Below are positions 1-6,586 of a stretch of DNA of 12,017 nt, in pieces. Source of the stretch: an uncultured Erysipelotrichaceae bacterium (GTDB lineage: Bacteria; Bacillota_I; Bacilli_A; Erysipelotrichales; Erysipelotrichaceae); the NCBI GenBank assembly GCA_947175465.1, contig CAMWMY010000018.1:1-12017 (forward strand). The letters are read 5' to 3'. The translations under genes and the position numbers were made by a program. The notes beneath the pieces were generated by a model, which was not told the origin of the DNA, did no database searches, and saw only the letters and a list, made by a program, of their open reading frames with translations. Positions within the stretch are counted from its first letter, which is position 1, and the number at the start of each line of letters is the position of its first letter.

Positions 1-1
1 G

Positions 2-502
2 TATAATTTTGATAGTGGGATATTTAATTATATTTTATCACTATTTCATATACAACCGATTAATTGGTTAAATGATCCTAATTATGCATTACCATCTTTA
101 ATTATATATGGTATTTGGAGTATTCTTCCTTTTACTATCATCTTATTGCTAGCAGGATTACAAAATATTGATGAAACCTATTATACGGCTGCGAAAGTAG
201 ATGGGGCAAGCTCATGGAAGATTTTTAAGAAGATTACACTTCCTTTATTATCGCCAACGATTGGACTTGTGCTTGTTATTAATATTATTAATACTTCTAA
301 AGTATGTGGAGAGCTTTTCCCATTATTTAATGGAAAGCCAGGACCTGCAGGTTCTTTATATACGATTGTCTATTATATATTTGAAAAGTTCCAAAGTAGT
401 TATGATTTAGGAGTTGCATCTGCAGCAGCGATTATATTGTTCTTTATTGTGTTAGCATTTACGATAATACAGCGCTTGATTCAAAAGCGAATCGTGAAAT
501 AG
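2..502 (+). CDS. Carbohydrate ABC transporter permease, MalF/UgpA class (5' end missing)
   Basis: This is an inner-membrane subunit of a binding-protein-dependent importer, probably for a sugar or glycerol-phosphate-like solute. The frame is open from base 2 with no start in view, so only the C-terminal 166 residues are seen. The cytoplasmic EAA loop that docks the ATPase is clear: YYTAAKVDGASSWKIFKKI followed by TLPLLSP. Hydrophobic membrane spans lie before and after it, and the protein ends with a basic tail (QKRIVK), as is usual for the family. The stop codon overlaps the AGGAGG of the next permease gene, so the two form one operon. The solute-binding protein and possibly the ATPase must lie upstream or elsewhere. 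The TTG at 146 is an internal codon and not the start. The family call is firm; the substrate is unknown. Confidence 0.93.
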   Translation, partial: YNFDSGIFNYILSLFHIQPINWLNDPNYALPSLIIYGIWSILPFTIILLLAGLQNIDETYYTAAKVDGASSWKIFKKITLPLLSPTIGLVLVINIINTSKVCGELFPLFNGKPGPAGSLYTIVYYIFEKFQSSYDLGVASAAAIILFFIVLAFTIIQRLIQKRIVK

Positions 503-517
503 GAGGTCATACTACAT

Positions 518-1333
518 ATGAATATTAAAAAAATAGGAATGTATACCGTTTTGATCATTGGTGCATTCATTATGCTATTCCCTTTTATTTGGATGATCTT
601 ATCTGCTTTAAAGGGAGCTGATGAAATTATGCGTATACCGCCAACATGGTTTCCTGAAAGACTTCTTTTTGATAACTTTGTAAAAGCATTACAAACTGCA
701 CCTTTTGCGAAATACTTTGTGAATTCTCTTATTGTAACTAGTTGTGTTGTTGCTGGAACGACGTTTACAACAATACTAGCAGCATTCGCATTTTCGCGTT
801 TAAAGTTTCCAGGACGTGATATCATTTTTACATTCTTTGTATCTTTAATGATGGTTCCATGGGAAATGCTTTTAATTACGAATTATACAACAATGGCAAA
901 TTTAAATTTATTAAATACTTTACCAGCGTTGATTTTACCTTTTATGGCTAGTATTTTTTATACTTATATTTTAAGGAATTTCTTTTTATCGATACCAGAT
1001 TCTTTATATTATAGTGCACGTATTGATGGTGCAAGCAATTGGAAGTATTTATGGAAAATTATGGTTCCAATGGCAAAACCTGCTATTTTTACGATTACAT
1101 TATTAAATGTTATTTCATCTTGGAATTCTTTCTTATGGCCTTTGCTTGTTACTAATTCATCAACGAATCGAACACTGCCTTTAGGACTATATGCCTTTAT
1201 AACAGAAGGTGGAACACACTATGAGTTATTAACAGCAGCAGCTACGATTATTATTTTACCAATTTTAATCCTCTTCTTATTTACTAAAAAGTATATTATT
1301 GAGGGAACAACACGAGGAGGAATTAAAGGATGA
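518..1333 (+). CDS. Carbohydrate ABC transporter permease, MalG/UgpE class
   Basis: This is the second membrane subunit of the importer, expected to heterodimerise with the upstream permease. At 271 residues it has the usual MalG length. A cytoplasmic N-terminus is followed by a first span (about residues 8-30), then a periplasmic-type segment with PPTWFPE and DNFVKAL. Further spans follow, then the EAA loop at about 163-187 (YYSARIDGASNWKYLWKI, then MVPMAKP). The C-terminus GGIKG resembles the G-A-V/I-K-G tail typical of these permeases. AGGAGG at 501-506 lies 11 bases before the ATG and supports this start. The last bases overlap the HAD gene (ATGA). Family assignment is secure. The sequence alone does not reveal the substrate. 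Confidence 0.95.
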   Translation: MNIKKIGMYTVLIIGAFIMLFPFIWMILSALKGADEIMRIPPTWFPERLLFDNFVKALQTAPFAKYFVNSLIVTSCVVAGTTFTTILAAFAFSRLKFPGRDIIFTFFVSLMMVPWEMLLITNYTTMANLNLLNTLPALILPFMASIFYTYILRNFFLSIPDSLYYSARIDGASNWKYLWKIMVPMAKPAIFTITLLNVISSWNSFLWPLLVTNSSTNRTLPLGLYAFITEGGTHYELLTAAATIIILPILILFLFTKKYIIEGTTRGGIKG

Positions 1334-2121
1334 CATTACAAACCATACTTTTTGATTTAGATGGAACATTGTATCAAGATCATACTTTTTACAATGAGTA
1401 CTTTAAAATTTTGGAACAGGAAAGTAAGCTTCCGGTTTCAGCACAAGAATGTATACAATTTATAGAGGAAGTCATTGCTGGAAAGCATGTAAAAATGAAC
1501 ACTTACTATGATGTAAGAAATGTTCATGTTAATTCTATGGAAGAGTTAAAAGCACTTTTACCTTCTTTACAATTAACATGTGATGTGCGTTCGCTTTCTT
1601 TAGAAGAAGCAAAGCAATATATTTACATGGGAGATCTTTGGAGCCTTATCTTTCTTTTAGCTAATGCTTTCCAATTTTCAGAAGAAGCATGTAATCGTAC
1701 ATTCCAAAAAACAAGAGAAGATATGGTTCAATACGTACAAGAAAATAAACAATTAAAAGAAGTACTATTAGAACTTAAAAAGAAATATACATTAATTCTT
1801 TGTAGTAATACGTATGAAGCTAGTGCAGTGCCTTTTGTAAAAGCGCTTGGTTTATATGATTGTTTCCATCATTGTCATTATTCCACAAGAAAACCTTATG
1901 GACTTACGGATGCATTAAATACATATATACCTGATTGGAAAAAAGAAGTAGCTTCCTTACTTTCCATTGGGGATCATTGGTTTAATGATTTAAAACTAAT
2001 TGAACAATTAGGAGGACAAATTATGTTGATTCAACCTTATGAAAAAGTAAATGAGGTTGAAAATGTACCTGTTTGTCGTGATATGGAAGACATGATTTCT
2101 TTTTTGAAAACATTATTATAA
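1330..2121 (+). CDS. HAD-superfamily hydrolase (probable phosphatase) coupled to the ABC transporter
   Basis: This is a predicted soluble magnesium-dependent phosphohydrolase of 263 residues. All four HAD motifs are visible: the nucleophile/acid pair in FDLDGTLY (D9 and D11), motif II serine in LCSNT (S159), motif III lysine in STRKPYG (K188) and the acidic motif IV GDHWFND (D215, N219, D220). The stretch of about 130 residues between motifs I and II forms a helical C1-type cap, as in phosphoglycolate phosphatase or pyrimidine 5'-nucleotidase relatives. AGGAGG at 1315-1320, inside the permease gene, and the ATGA stop/start overlap indicate translational coupling. That suggests a role on a phosphorylated form of the imported solute. 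The substrate cannot be named, and general nucleotide or sugar-phosphate clearance is also possible. Confidence 0.9.
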   Translation: MTLQTILFDLDGTLYQDHTFYNEYFKILEQESKLPVSAQECIQFIEEVIAGKHVKMNTYYDVRNVHVNSMEELKALLPSLQLTCDVRSLSLEEAKQYIYMGDLWSLIFLLANAFQFSEEACNRTFQKTREDMVQYVQENKQLKEVLLELKKKYTLILCSNTYEASAVPFVKALGLYDCFHHCHYSTRKPYGLTDALNTYIPDWKKEVASLLSIGDHWFNDLKLIEQLGGQIMLIQPYEKVNEVENVPVCRDMEDMISFLKTLL

Positions 2122-2123
2122 TG

Positions 2124-2161
2124 AAAAAAGTATCTCATTATGGAAAGTGAGATACTTTTTT
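2124..2161. terminator. Strong bidirectional intrinsic terminator
   Basis: A perfect 14-base-pair stem has arms at 2124-2137 (AAAAAAGTATCTCA) and 2148-2161, with a 10-base loop. The A-rich left arm and T-rich right arm supply a U-tract on both strands. It starts 2 bases after the HAD stop and ends 17 bases before the end of the convergent metallo-hydrolase gene, so it can stop both transcripts. Confidence 0.9.
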
Positions 2162-2178
2162 AGTGTTCAAAAAGAAGT

Positions 2179-2988
2179 TTATAGTTTATATTCTTGACCT
2201 GGAGCTAGTATAATAACTCTTTCAGGGTTTACTACATTATCTATAATATTTTGTGGATTACCATTAAAAGCTGAAGCTGTTGGTGCATCGACACTGCCCC
2301 AATGGATCAAGATTAGTTTTGCATGAGGATAAGTATTTGCAAGTTTATAAGCATTGTTTAAACCGATGTGCACAGGGTTATCAGCAAAATCAAAAAGGAT
2401 TACATCTGGTGGATCCATATGCAATTGGGATTCTAATAATTTAGAATCACCGACATACCAGATTTTAGCATCACGACAAGTGATATAAAAACCACAATAT
2501 TCACGATCTTCCCAAACACGATAGTTATATTTTTCGACATGGTTTTGCCAAGCGTGATCTGCAGGTGTAAATTCAATATCGATATCATGGATGTGTACGT
2601 GTTCGCCAATATCATGGCCAATACCATCAATCCCACATTCTTCTTTCAATAATGTGGCAACATAAAATGAACTATGGTATTCCTTACATATATTTTTTAA
2701 ATGACGACAAGTTGAGCGTGAGTAATGATCGTTATCGACATGGGAGATAAAGATAGCATCTAAATGACTGACGTCTTTAGGAGTAGTAGGCATATCAATT
2801 AACAAAGGCATGTCAAATCCTTCTAATAAAGGATCAATCATAATAACTGTACCATAGCTATTGATCATTGCTCCTGCACCACCTAGCCAATATATACTTG
2901 TCCCATCCTTTTTTTCAAAATCTTCAGAAGTCATTTTCATTGTTTTTGGGGCTACCGCTTGTCCTTTCTCATTTATGTTAAATTGCAT
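2179..2988 (-). CDS. Metallo-beta-lactamase-fold hydrolase, UlaG-like
   Basis: This 269-residue cytosolic protein is predicted to be a metal-dependent hydrolase related to the UlaG (L-ascorbate-6-phosphate lactonase) and Zn-dependent hydrolase group. Visible elements are the beta-strand IYWLGGAGAMI, IDPLL at 51-55, the metal motif SHVDNDHY (H83, D85, D87, H88), ADHAWQ (H145), VGDS (D181) and the late IHWGS (H229). In the classic HxHxDH motif the second histidine is here aspartate. This may be normal for the subfamily, but the metal site should be treated as variant. An RBS (AAAGGA) lies just upstream of the ATG. The gene converges on the ABC/HAD operon and diverges from the ABC-F gene. A phospho-lactone or phosphodiester substrate is possible but unproven. 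Confidence 0.85.
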   Translation of the reverse strand: MQFNINEKGQAVAPKTMKMTSEDFEKKDGTSIYWLGGAGAMINSYGTVIMIDPLLEGFDMPLLIDMPTTPKDVSHLDAIFISHVDNDHYSRSTCRHLKNICKEYHSSFYVATLLKEECGIDGIGHDIGEHVHIHDIDIEFTPADHAWQNHVEKYNYRVWEDREYCGFYITCRDAKIWYVGDSKLLESQLHMDPPDVILFDFADNPVHIGLNNAYKLANTYPHAKLILIHWGSVDAPTASAFNGNPQNIIDNVVNPERVIILAPGQEYKL

Positions 2989-3013
2989 ACAACCATCCTT
3001 TCTTATTTATTTT

Positions 3014-3042
3014 ATTGTAATATGGATCCTTATAGTAATCAA
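3014..3042 (-). promoter_or_regulatory. Probable sigma-A promoter for the UlaG-like gene
   Basis: On the - strand, TTGATT (3037-3042) and TACAAT (3014-3019) are separated by 17 bases. The -10 box ends about 25 bases before the ATG at 2988, leaving a leader just long enough for the AAAGGA Shine-Dalgarno. The two hexamers match sigma-A consensus well. Confidence 0.6.
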
Positions 3043-3068
3043 TATAGGTATTTATGAAAAAGATATGA

Positions 3069-3074
3069 TACAAT
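3069..3074 (+). promoter_or_regulatory. Probable -10 box of the ABC-F gene
   Basis: TACAAT lies 22 bases before the preferred ATG, at the same place as the matching box on the other strand. TATGAT at 3064-3069 is an alternative. No convincing -35 hexamer is visible on this strand, so the exact element is uncertain. The leader would be under 20 bases, which leaves no room for the long attenuator leaders seen upstream of antibiotic-responsive ABC-F genes. Confidence 0.4.
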
Positions 3075-3082
3075 AAAATAAG

Positions 3083-3090
3083 AAAGGAGG
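3083..3090 (+). promoter_or_regulatory. Ribosome binding site that favours the ATG at 3097
   Basis: AAAGGAGG directly abuts an ATG at 3091, leaving no spacer. The second ATG, at 3097, is 6 bases away, a workable distance. This argues for starting the ABC-F protein at 3097 (MLISVENI) rather than 3091 (MRMLISV). Confidence 0.7.
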
Positions 3091-3096
3091 ATGAGA

Positions 3097-4860
3097 ATGC
3101 TTATAAGCGTAGAAAATATTTGTAAGTATCATAATGAAAAGCAAATATTGAAAAATGCACGTTTTACGATAAACGAATATGATAAAATTGGTGTCATTGG
3201 TGTAAATGGTGCAGGAAAAACAACATTATTGCGCATGATAGCAGGGCTTGAACATTATGATAGTGGAAATATGATAAAAAAGAATGGCTTACAAATAGCT
3301 TATGTATCTCAAAATCCAGTATTTGAAGAAGAGGAAACAATTTTATATCAAGTTTTACAAGGAAAAGATGATGTGGAGCTGTTTGAAGCAAAAGCTATTT
3401 TAAATAAATTAGGACTTTCTGAATATGAGCGTAAAGTGAAACATTTATCTGGAGGAGAGAGAAAGCGAGTCGCTTTAGCAAGAGCATTATGCCAACCATG
3501 TGATTTGTTAATTTTAGATGAACCGACCAATCATTTAGATACGCAGATGATTACGTGGTTAGAAACATACTTGATGAAATATCGTAGAGCACTTTTTATG
3601 GTTACGCATGATCGCTATTTTCTTGAACGTGTAACGCATAAATTATTAGAAGTTGATAAGGGAGCTTTGTATACATATGAGGCTAACTATTCACAATTTT
3701 TAGAGCTAAAGGCAAAGCGAGAGCAAGATATGGTTATTGCAGAAAAAAAGCGTCAACGTCTTTTCAAGAAAGAATTAGCTTGGATAAGAGCTGGTGTACA
3801 AGCACGAGGTACAAAAAGCAAAGGAAGAATCGCACGTTTTCATGCTTTATGTGAACAAGAACAAATTATTGATACAAAGCAATTGTCGATAACAACAACG
3901 TCATCAAGACTTGGGAAAAAGACAATTGAGGCTTATGCCATTGGACAACAATATCATGGAAAATATCTTTTTCGTAATTTTGCTTATACGATGCAAAGGA
4001 ATGATCGTATTGGGATTATTGGTGAAAATGGTAGTGGGAAAACGACTTTGATGAATATTTTAGCAAAGCAAATAGAAGCAAGTGAAGGTTATGTGGAGCA
4101 TGGAGAAACTTTACAGCTTGGTTATTATAAGCAAGGAGTAGAGGAGATGGATCCACAAATGCGTGTACTTGCTTATATTCAAGAAACTTCTCATACTATT
4201 GAAACTTCACAAGGGGTTTTAAATGCAACGCAAATGTTGGAGCGTTTCTTGTTTCCTACAGCCATGCATTATCAACCGATTGCGACATTATCAGGAGGAG
4301 AAAAACGGCGTTTATATCTTTTAAAAATACTTATGCAAAATCCTAATGTGTTATTTTTAGATGAGCCAACGAATGATTTGGATATTCAAACATTAACTAT
4401 TTTAGAAGATTATCTTGATCAATTTTCAGGGATTGTCGTTATTGTGTCACATGATCGTTATTTTTTAGATCGTTTATGCCAATGTATCTTTATGATTCAA
4501 CGAAATGGTGAAATTACAAAGCATATTGGAGGCTATTCGAGTTTTATAGAAGAATATACACAAGAAGAAAGTACGTTATCAAAGAATATAGGAAAAGAAA
4601 ATCAAAAGAAAGCGATAACGAAAAAAATGACTTCAGCACAAAAAAGAGATTTGGAAACGATGGAAGAGCAAATAGCACTTTTAGAAAAGCAAATTGAGAC
4701 AATCGATGAGCAGATGTTACAAGTGCAAGATGATTTTAAGCAAATAGAAGTATTAGCAAATCAAAGAGAAGAAGTTGTACAACAATTGGAACAAAAAATG
4801 GAACAATGGGTATATTTAACAGAATTGAAAAAAGAGATAGAACAAAGTATTTTGAAGTAA
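3097..4860 (+). CDS. uup: ABC-F family ATPase, Uup/YfmR type
   Basis: This is a cytosolic twin-ATPase protein of the ABC-F class, whose members bind ribosomes and help translation rather than transport. It has 587 residues from the start chosen by RBS spacing (589 from the ATG at 3091). The first nucleotide-binding domain has Walker A GVNGAGKTT (about residue 35), signature LSGGERKR (about 117) and Walker B ILDEPTNHLD (about 139). The linker carries ELAWIRAGVQARGTKSKGR, close to the Uup linker signature. The second domain has GENGSGKTT (about 309), LSGGEKRR (about 398) and LFLDEPTNDLD (about 419). The last 75 or so residues are a charged coiled coil ending EQWVYLTELK, matching the Uup C-terminal domain. 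It has no membrane segments. Subfamily assignment is good; YfmR would be the Bacillus counterpart. Confidence 0.93.
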   Translation: MLISVENICKYHNEKQILKNARFTINEYDKIGVIGVNGAGKTTLLRMIAGLEHYDSGNMIKKNGLQIAYVSQNPVFEEEETILYQVLQGKDDVELFEAKAILNKLGLSEYERKVKHLSGGERKRVALARALCQPCDLLILDEPTNHLDTQMITWLETYLMKYRRALFMVTHDRYFLERVTHKLLEVDKGALYTYEANYSQFLELKAKREQDMVIAEKKRQRLFKKELAWIRAGVQARGTKSKGRIARFHALCEQEQIIDTKQLSITTTSSRLGKKTIEAYAIGQQYHGKYLFRNFAYTMQRNDRIGIIGENGSGKTTLMNILAKQIEASEGYVEHGETLQLGYYKQGVEEMDPQMRVLAYIQETSHTIETSQGVLNATQMLERFLFPTAMHYQPIATLSGGEKRRLYLLKILMQNPNVLFLDEPTNDLDIQTLTILEDYLDQFSGIVVIVSHDRYFLDRLCQCIFMIQRNGEITKHIGGYSSFIEEYTQEESTLSKNIGKENQKKAITKKMTSAQKRDLETMEEQIALLEKQIETIDEQMLQVQDDFKQIEVLANQREEVVQQLEQKMEQWVYLTELKKEIEQSILK

Positions 4861-5495
4861 AAAAGGCAATGATATCGCCTTGATTTCTATTATAAGAAAG
4901 TGGGAAGGGGGTCATTCACATGACAAAAAATATAGGTAGTTATGGTATGATTGCATTAGGAGCATTTTTATTTGCAGTTGGATTAAATTTTTTTATTGTG
5001 CCCCTAGGTTTTTATGGCAGTGGTTTCATAGGGATAGCGCAGATCATTCGTACTTTATTACAAAATTATTTTCATCTATCAACTGCTTATGATATTGCAG
5101 GGATTATTATTTTACTTATGGGCATTCCCTTATTTATCTGGGCTTATCGTAATATGTCAAGAACCTTTTTTGTACGTACATTATTTTGGGGTATGGTAGA
5201 AGCTTTTTTTATGACCGTGATGGTGCTTACAGGAGAGCCAGTAATAGAGAATGTATTAATAGGTTGTTTGGTTGGAGGAATCTGTTGTGGAATTGGTATT
5301 GGAGTTTCGTTACGTGGTTATGGAAATAGAGCAGGAATAAATAGATTAGGTGCTTACTTCTCTTTAAAATATCCAAGTATTCATGCTAGAAAAATTAATA
5401 TTTTGATTCATATTCTTGTTGTGGGAGTCTGCGCATGTGTATTCTCTTTACCGACAGCGATTTATTCGGCTATTTATATGGTTTTTATGGCTATG
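4861..5495 (+). repeat. Tandem duplication unit 1 (leader hairpin plus yitT-like gene)
   Basis: This unit aligns with 5621-6263. Shared landmarks in order are AAAAGGCAA-type hairpin arms, TTATAAGAAAGT just before the RBS, the CAC/T-TCA spacer before the start codon, AGTTATGGTATGATT near the N-terminus, GGGATAGCGCA, and CTTCTCTTTAAAATATCCAAG. Similarity is lost after the last transmembrane span, where unit 1 ends and unit 2 continues into DUF2179. Confidence 0.85.
4863..4881 (+). terminator. Weak hairpin after the ABC-F gene, first copy of a duplicated leader element
   Basis: AAGGC (4863-4867) pairs with GCCTT (4877-4881) around a 9-base loop. It sits a few bases after the ABC-F stop and could act as its terminator. 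The U-tract is interrupted (TTGATTTC), and the base pair above the stem is an A-C mismatch. The homologous hairpin at 5622-5644 has neither defect. Confidence 0.5.
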
Positions 5496-5537
5496 ACTAT
5501 AGCACTTGGAAAAGAGGCTTTTAAGCTAATATTTTGA
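4920..5537 (+). CDS. YitT-family (DUF161) membrane protein, truncated and probably degenerate copy
   Basis: This 205-residue integral membrane protein has about five to six hydrophobic segments (from GMIALGAFLF to AIYSAIYMVFM) and is homologous to the next gene. It lacks the cytoplasmic C-terminal DUF2179 domain and ends in an unrelated tail (GKEAFKLIF). In the family hallmark, the second copy has SSGGIDILG, while this copy has NRAGINRLG (residues 136-144), losing a glycine and the aspartate. ATG at 4920 with AAGGGGG at 4905-4911 is a plausible start. The frame is still open, so the protein may be made, but motif loss and truncation suggest relaxed selection. It may be a pseudogene in progress or a partner subunit. 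The molecular role of the family is not established; members are annotated as membrane or transport proteins. Confidence 0.8.
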   Translation: MTKNIGSYGMIALGAFLFAVGLNFFIVPLGFYGSGFIGIAQIIRTLLQNYFHLSTAYDIAGIIILLMGIPLFIWAYRNMSRTFFVRTLFWGMVEAFFMTVMVLTGEPVIENVLIGCLVGGICCGIGIGVSLRGYGNRAGINRLGAYFSLKYPSIHARKINILIHILVVGVCACVFSLPTAIYSAIYMVFMAMTIALGKEAFKLIF

Positions 5538-5579
5538 TGTAAAAAAGGAATGATAACTATATGCGAAGAGAGAGGACTA

Positions 5580-5588
5580 TGGTATAAT
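5580..5588 (+). promoter_or_regulatory. Candidate extended -10 promoter upstream of the second yitT copy
   Basis: TGGTATAAT is an exact TGnTATAAT extended -10 element in the gap between the yitT copies. No -35 is obvious, which extended -10 promoters tolerate. Transcripts starting near 5595 would pass through the hairpin at 5622-5644 before reaching the gene. An imperfect inverted repeat flanks the element (5566-5576 with 5593-5602). Confidence 0.35.
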
Positions 5589-5620
5589 AATATCCTTCTC
5601 TTATGAAAATAAGATCAAAT

Positions 5621-6263
5621 AAAAAGGCAACGATATTGCCTTTTCTTCTGTTATAAGAAAGTAGAAAGGAGTGTCACTCATTTGAAAAAGAGTTTATATA
5701 GTTATGGTATGATTTTATTAGGAGCGTTGTTATTTTCAATTGGATTAAACCTTTTCATTGTACCATTAGGTTTGTATAGTGGAGGTTTAATGGGGATAGC
5801 GCAAATTATTCGTACTTTACTACAAGATTATTTTCATTTGGCGATTCCCTCAGGGATTGATATTGCAGGGATTATTAATTTCTTAATGAATATTCCCTTA
5901 TTTATTTTGGCTTATCGCAGCATATCAAGGAAATTTTTTGCACGTACATTATTTTGGGTCATTATACAAACTTTTTTTATGACCGTAATTGTGATTCCTA
6001 AAGAACCTTTTATTAATGATATATTAGCTGCTTGTTTAATTGGAGGAATTTGTTGTGGAGTAGGTGTTGGGCTTGCACTGCGCAGTTCTGGAAGTAGTGG
6101 AGGAATTGATATTTTAGGTGTCTACTTCTCTTTAAAATATCCAAGTATTAGTGTAGGAAAACTCGGTATTTTCATCAATATTCTCGTTTTTACGATCTGT
6201 GCTTATTTATTCTCTTTACCGATTGCGATTTATTCGATTATTTATACAGTTTGTTTAGCTATG
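5621..6263 (+). repeat. Tandem duplication unit 2 (leader hairpin plus yitT-like gene)
   Basis: This is the second copy of the unit at 4861-5495, offset by about 760 bases. By eye the encoded proteins share roughly 60 percent identity with a single two-residue gap (residues 54-57 against 54-59). The duplication is therefore old, not an assembly artefact. The leader, including the hairpin and RBS region, was copied together with the gene. Confidence 0.85.
5622..5644 (+). terminator. Intrinsic terminator or attenuator between the yitT copies
   Basis: A perfect 9-base-pair stem, AAAAGGCAA (5622-5630) with TTGCCTTTT (5636-5644), encloses a 5-base loop and ends in a U-tract. It could stop transcripts from the first copy. 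It also lies between a candidate promoter and the second copy's RBS, so it may instead attenuate that gene. It is the intact version of the hairpin at 4863-4881. Confidence 0.7.
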
Positions 6264-6545
6264 GCAATGGATAAAGTACATTATCAAAATATTAATATGA
6301 CAGCCATGATTTTTACGAAAAATCCTAATTTACAACGTGTAATTATGGAAGAGATGCGACGAGGTGTTACGTATTGGAAAGGGGCAGGAGCCTATACCAA
6401 TGAAGATACGAATATTCTTGTTACGGTGATTTCTAAATATGAAATAACGCATTTGAAAAAGATTATTCAAGAGATAGATGCGAAGGCATTTGTAATCTTA
6501 AATGAGGGTATTGGTATTAGTGGTAATTTTGAAAAACGATTATAA
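5682..6545 (+). CDS. YitT-family membrane protein with DUF161 and DUF2179 domains
   Basis: This 287-residue protein is full length for the family. Residues 1-195 form a membrane domain with about five to six hydrophobic segments and the hallmark GSSGGIDILG (137-146). Residues 200-287 form a soluble DUF2179 domain with RRGVTYWKGAGAYT, EIDAKAFVILNE and a final GNFEKR. The start is TTG, with AAAGGAG (5665-5671) 10 bases upstream. It aligns exactly with the ATG of the first copy, and no ATG lies nearby before the conserved SYGM. The preceding gene is its degenerate paralogue, and a terminator follows. The family occurs widely in Bacillota but its transported ligand, if any, is unknown. Confidence 0.9.
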   Translation: MKKSLYSYGMILLGALLFSIGLNLFIVPLGLYSGGLMGIAQIIRTLLQDYFHLAIPSGIDIAGIINFLMNIPLFILAYRSISRKFFARTLFWVIIQTFFMTVIVIPKEPFINDILAACLIGGICCGVGVGLALRSSGSSGGIDILGVYFSLKYPSISVGKLGIFINILVFTICAYLFSLPIAIYSIIYTVCLAMAMDKVHYQNINMTAMIFTKNPNLQRVIMEEMRRGVTYWKGAGAYTNEDTNILVTVISKYEITHLKKIIQEIDAKAFVILNEGIGISGNFEKRL

Positions 6546-6546
6546 T

Positions 6547-6586
6547 AAAAGAACGCATTTGAAAAAATCTTATAGCGTTCTTTTTT
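6547..6586. terminator. Bidirectional terminator overlapping the coaX 3' end
   Basis: AAAAGAACGC (6547-6556) pairs perfectly with GCGTTCTTTT (6575-6584) across an 18-base loop, and T residues continue to 6586. It lies just after the YitT stop. On the opposite strand its right arm encodes the last CoaX residues, and the coaX stop codon (6570-6572) sits in the loop. T-rich sequence follows the stem on both strands. Confidence 0.8.

Larger units (their letters stand above)
2996..3090. repeat. Inverted repeat of the divergent promoter leaders
   Basis: The right arm (3069-3090) reads TACAATAAAATAAGAAAGGA followed by GG. Read on the - strand from 3019 down to 2996, the left arm is the same except for 4 extra bases (TACAATAAAA-TAAA-TAAGAAAGGA). 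Each arm carries the -10 box, the leader and the RBS of its gene. Purine-rich convergence of two similar start regions is possible, but the length of the match suggests an inverted duplication. Confidence 0.6.

Noticed and set aside
481..825. Open frame on the - strand opposite the MalG-class permease
   Set aside because: It lies antisense to a clear permease gene, has no recognisable domain, and its composition reflects the opposite-strand codons.
2861..3076. Open + strand frame over the start of the UlaG-like gene and the divergent promoters
   Set aside because: It is antisense to a well-supported coding start and runs through the promoter region; no family features.
3020..3096. Antibiotic-responsive attenuator leader upstream of the ABC-F gene
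   Set aside because: The likely leader is under 20 bases and has no leader peptide or terminator; the protein is Uup-like rather than a resistance type.
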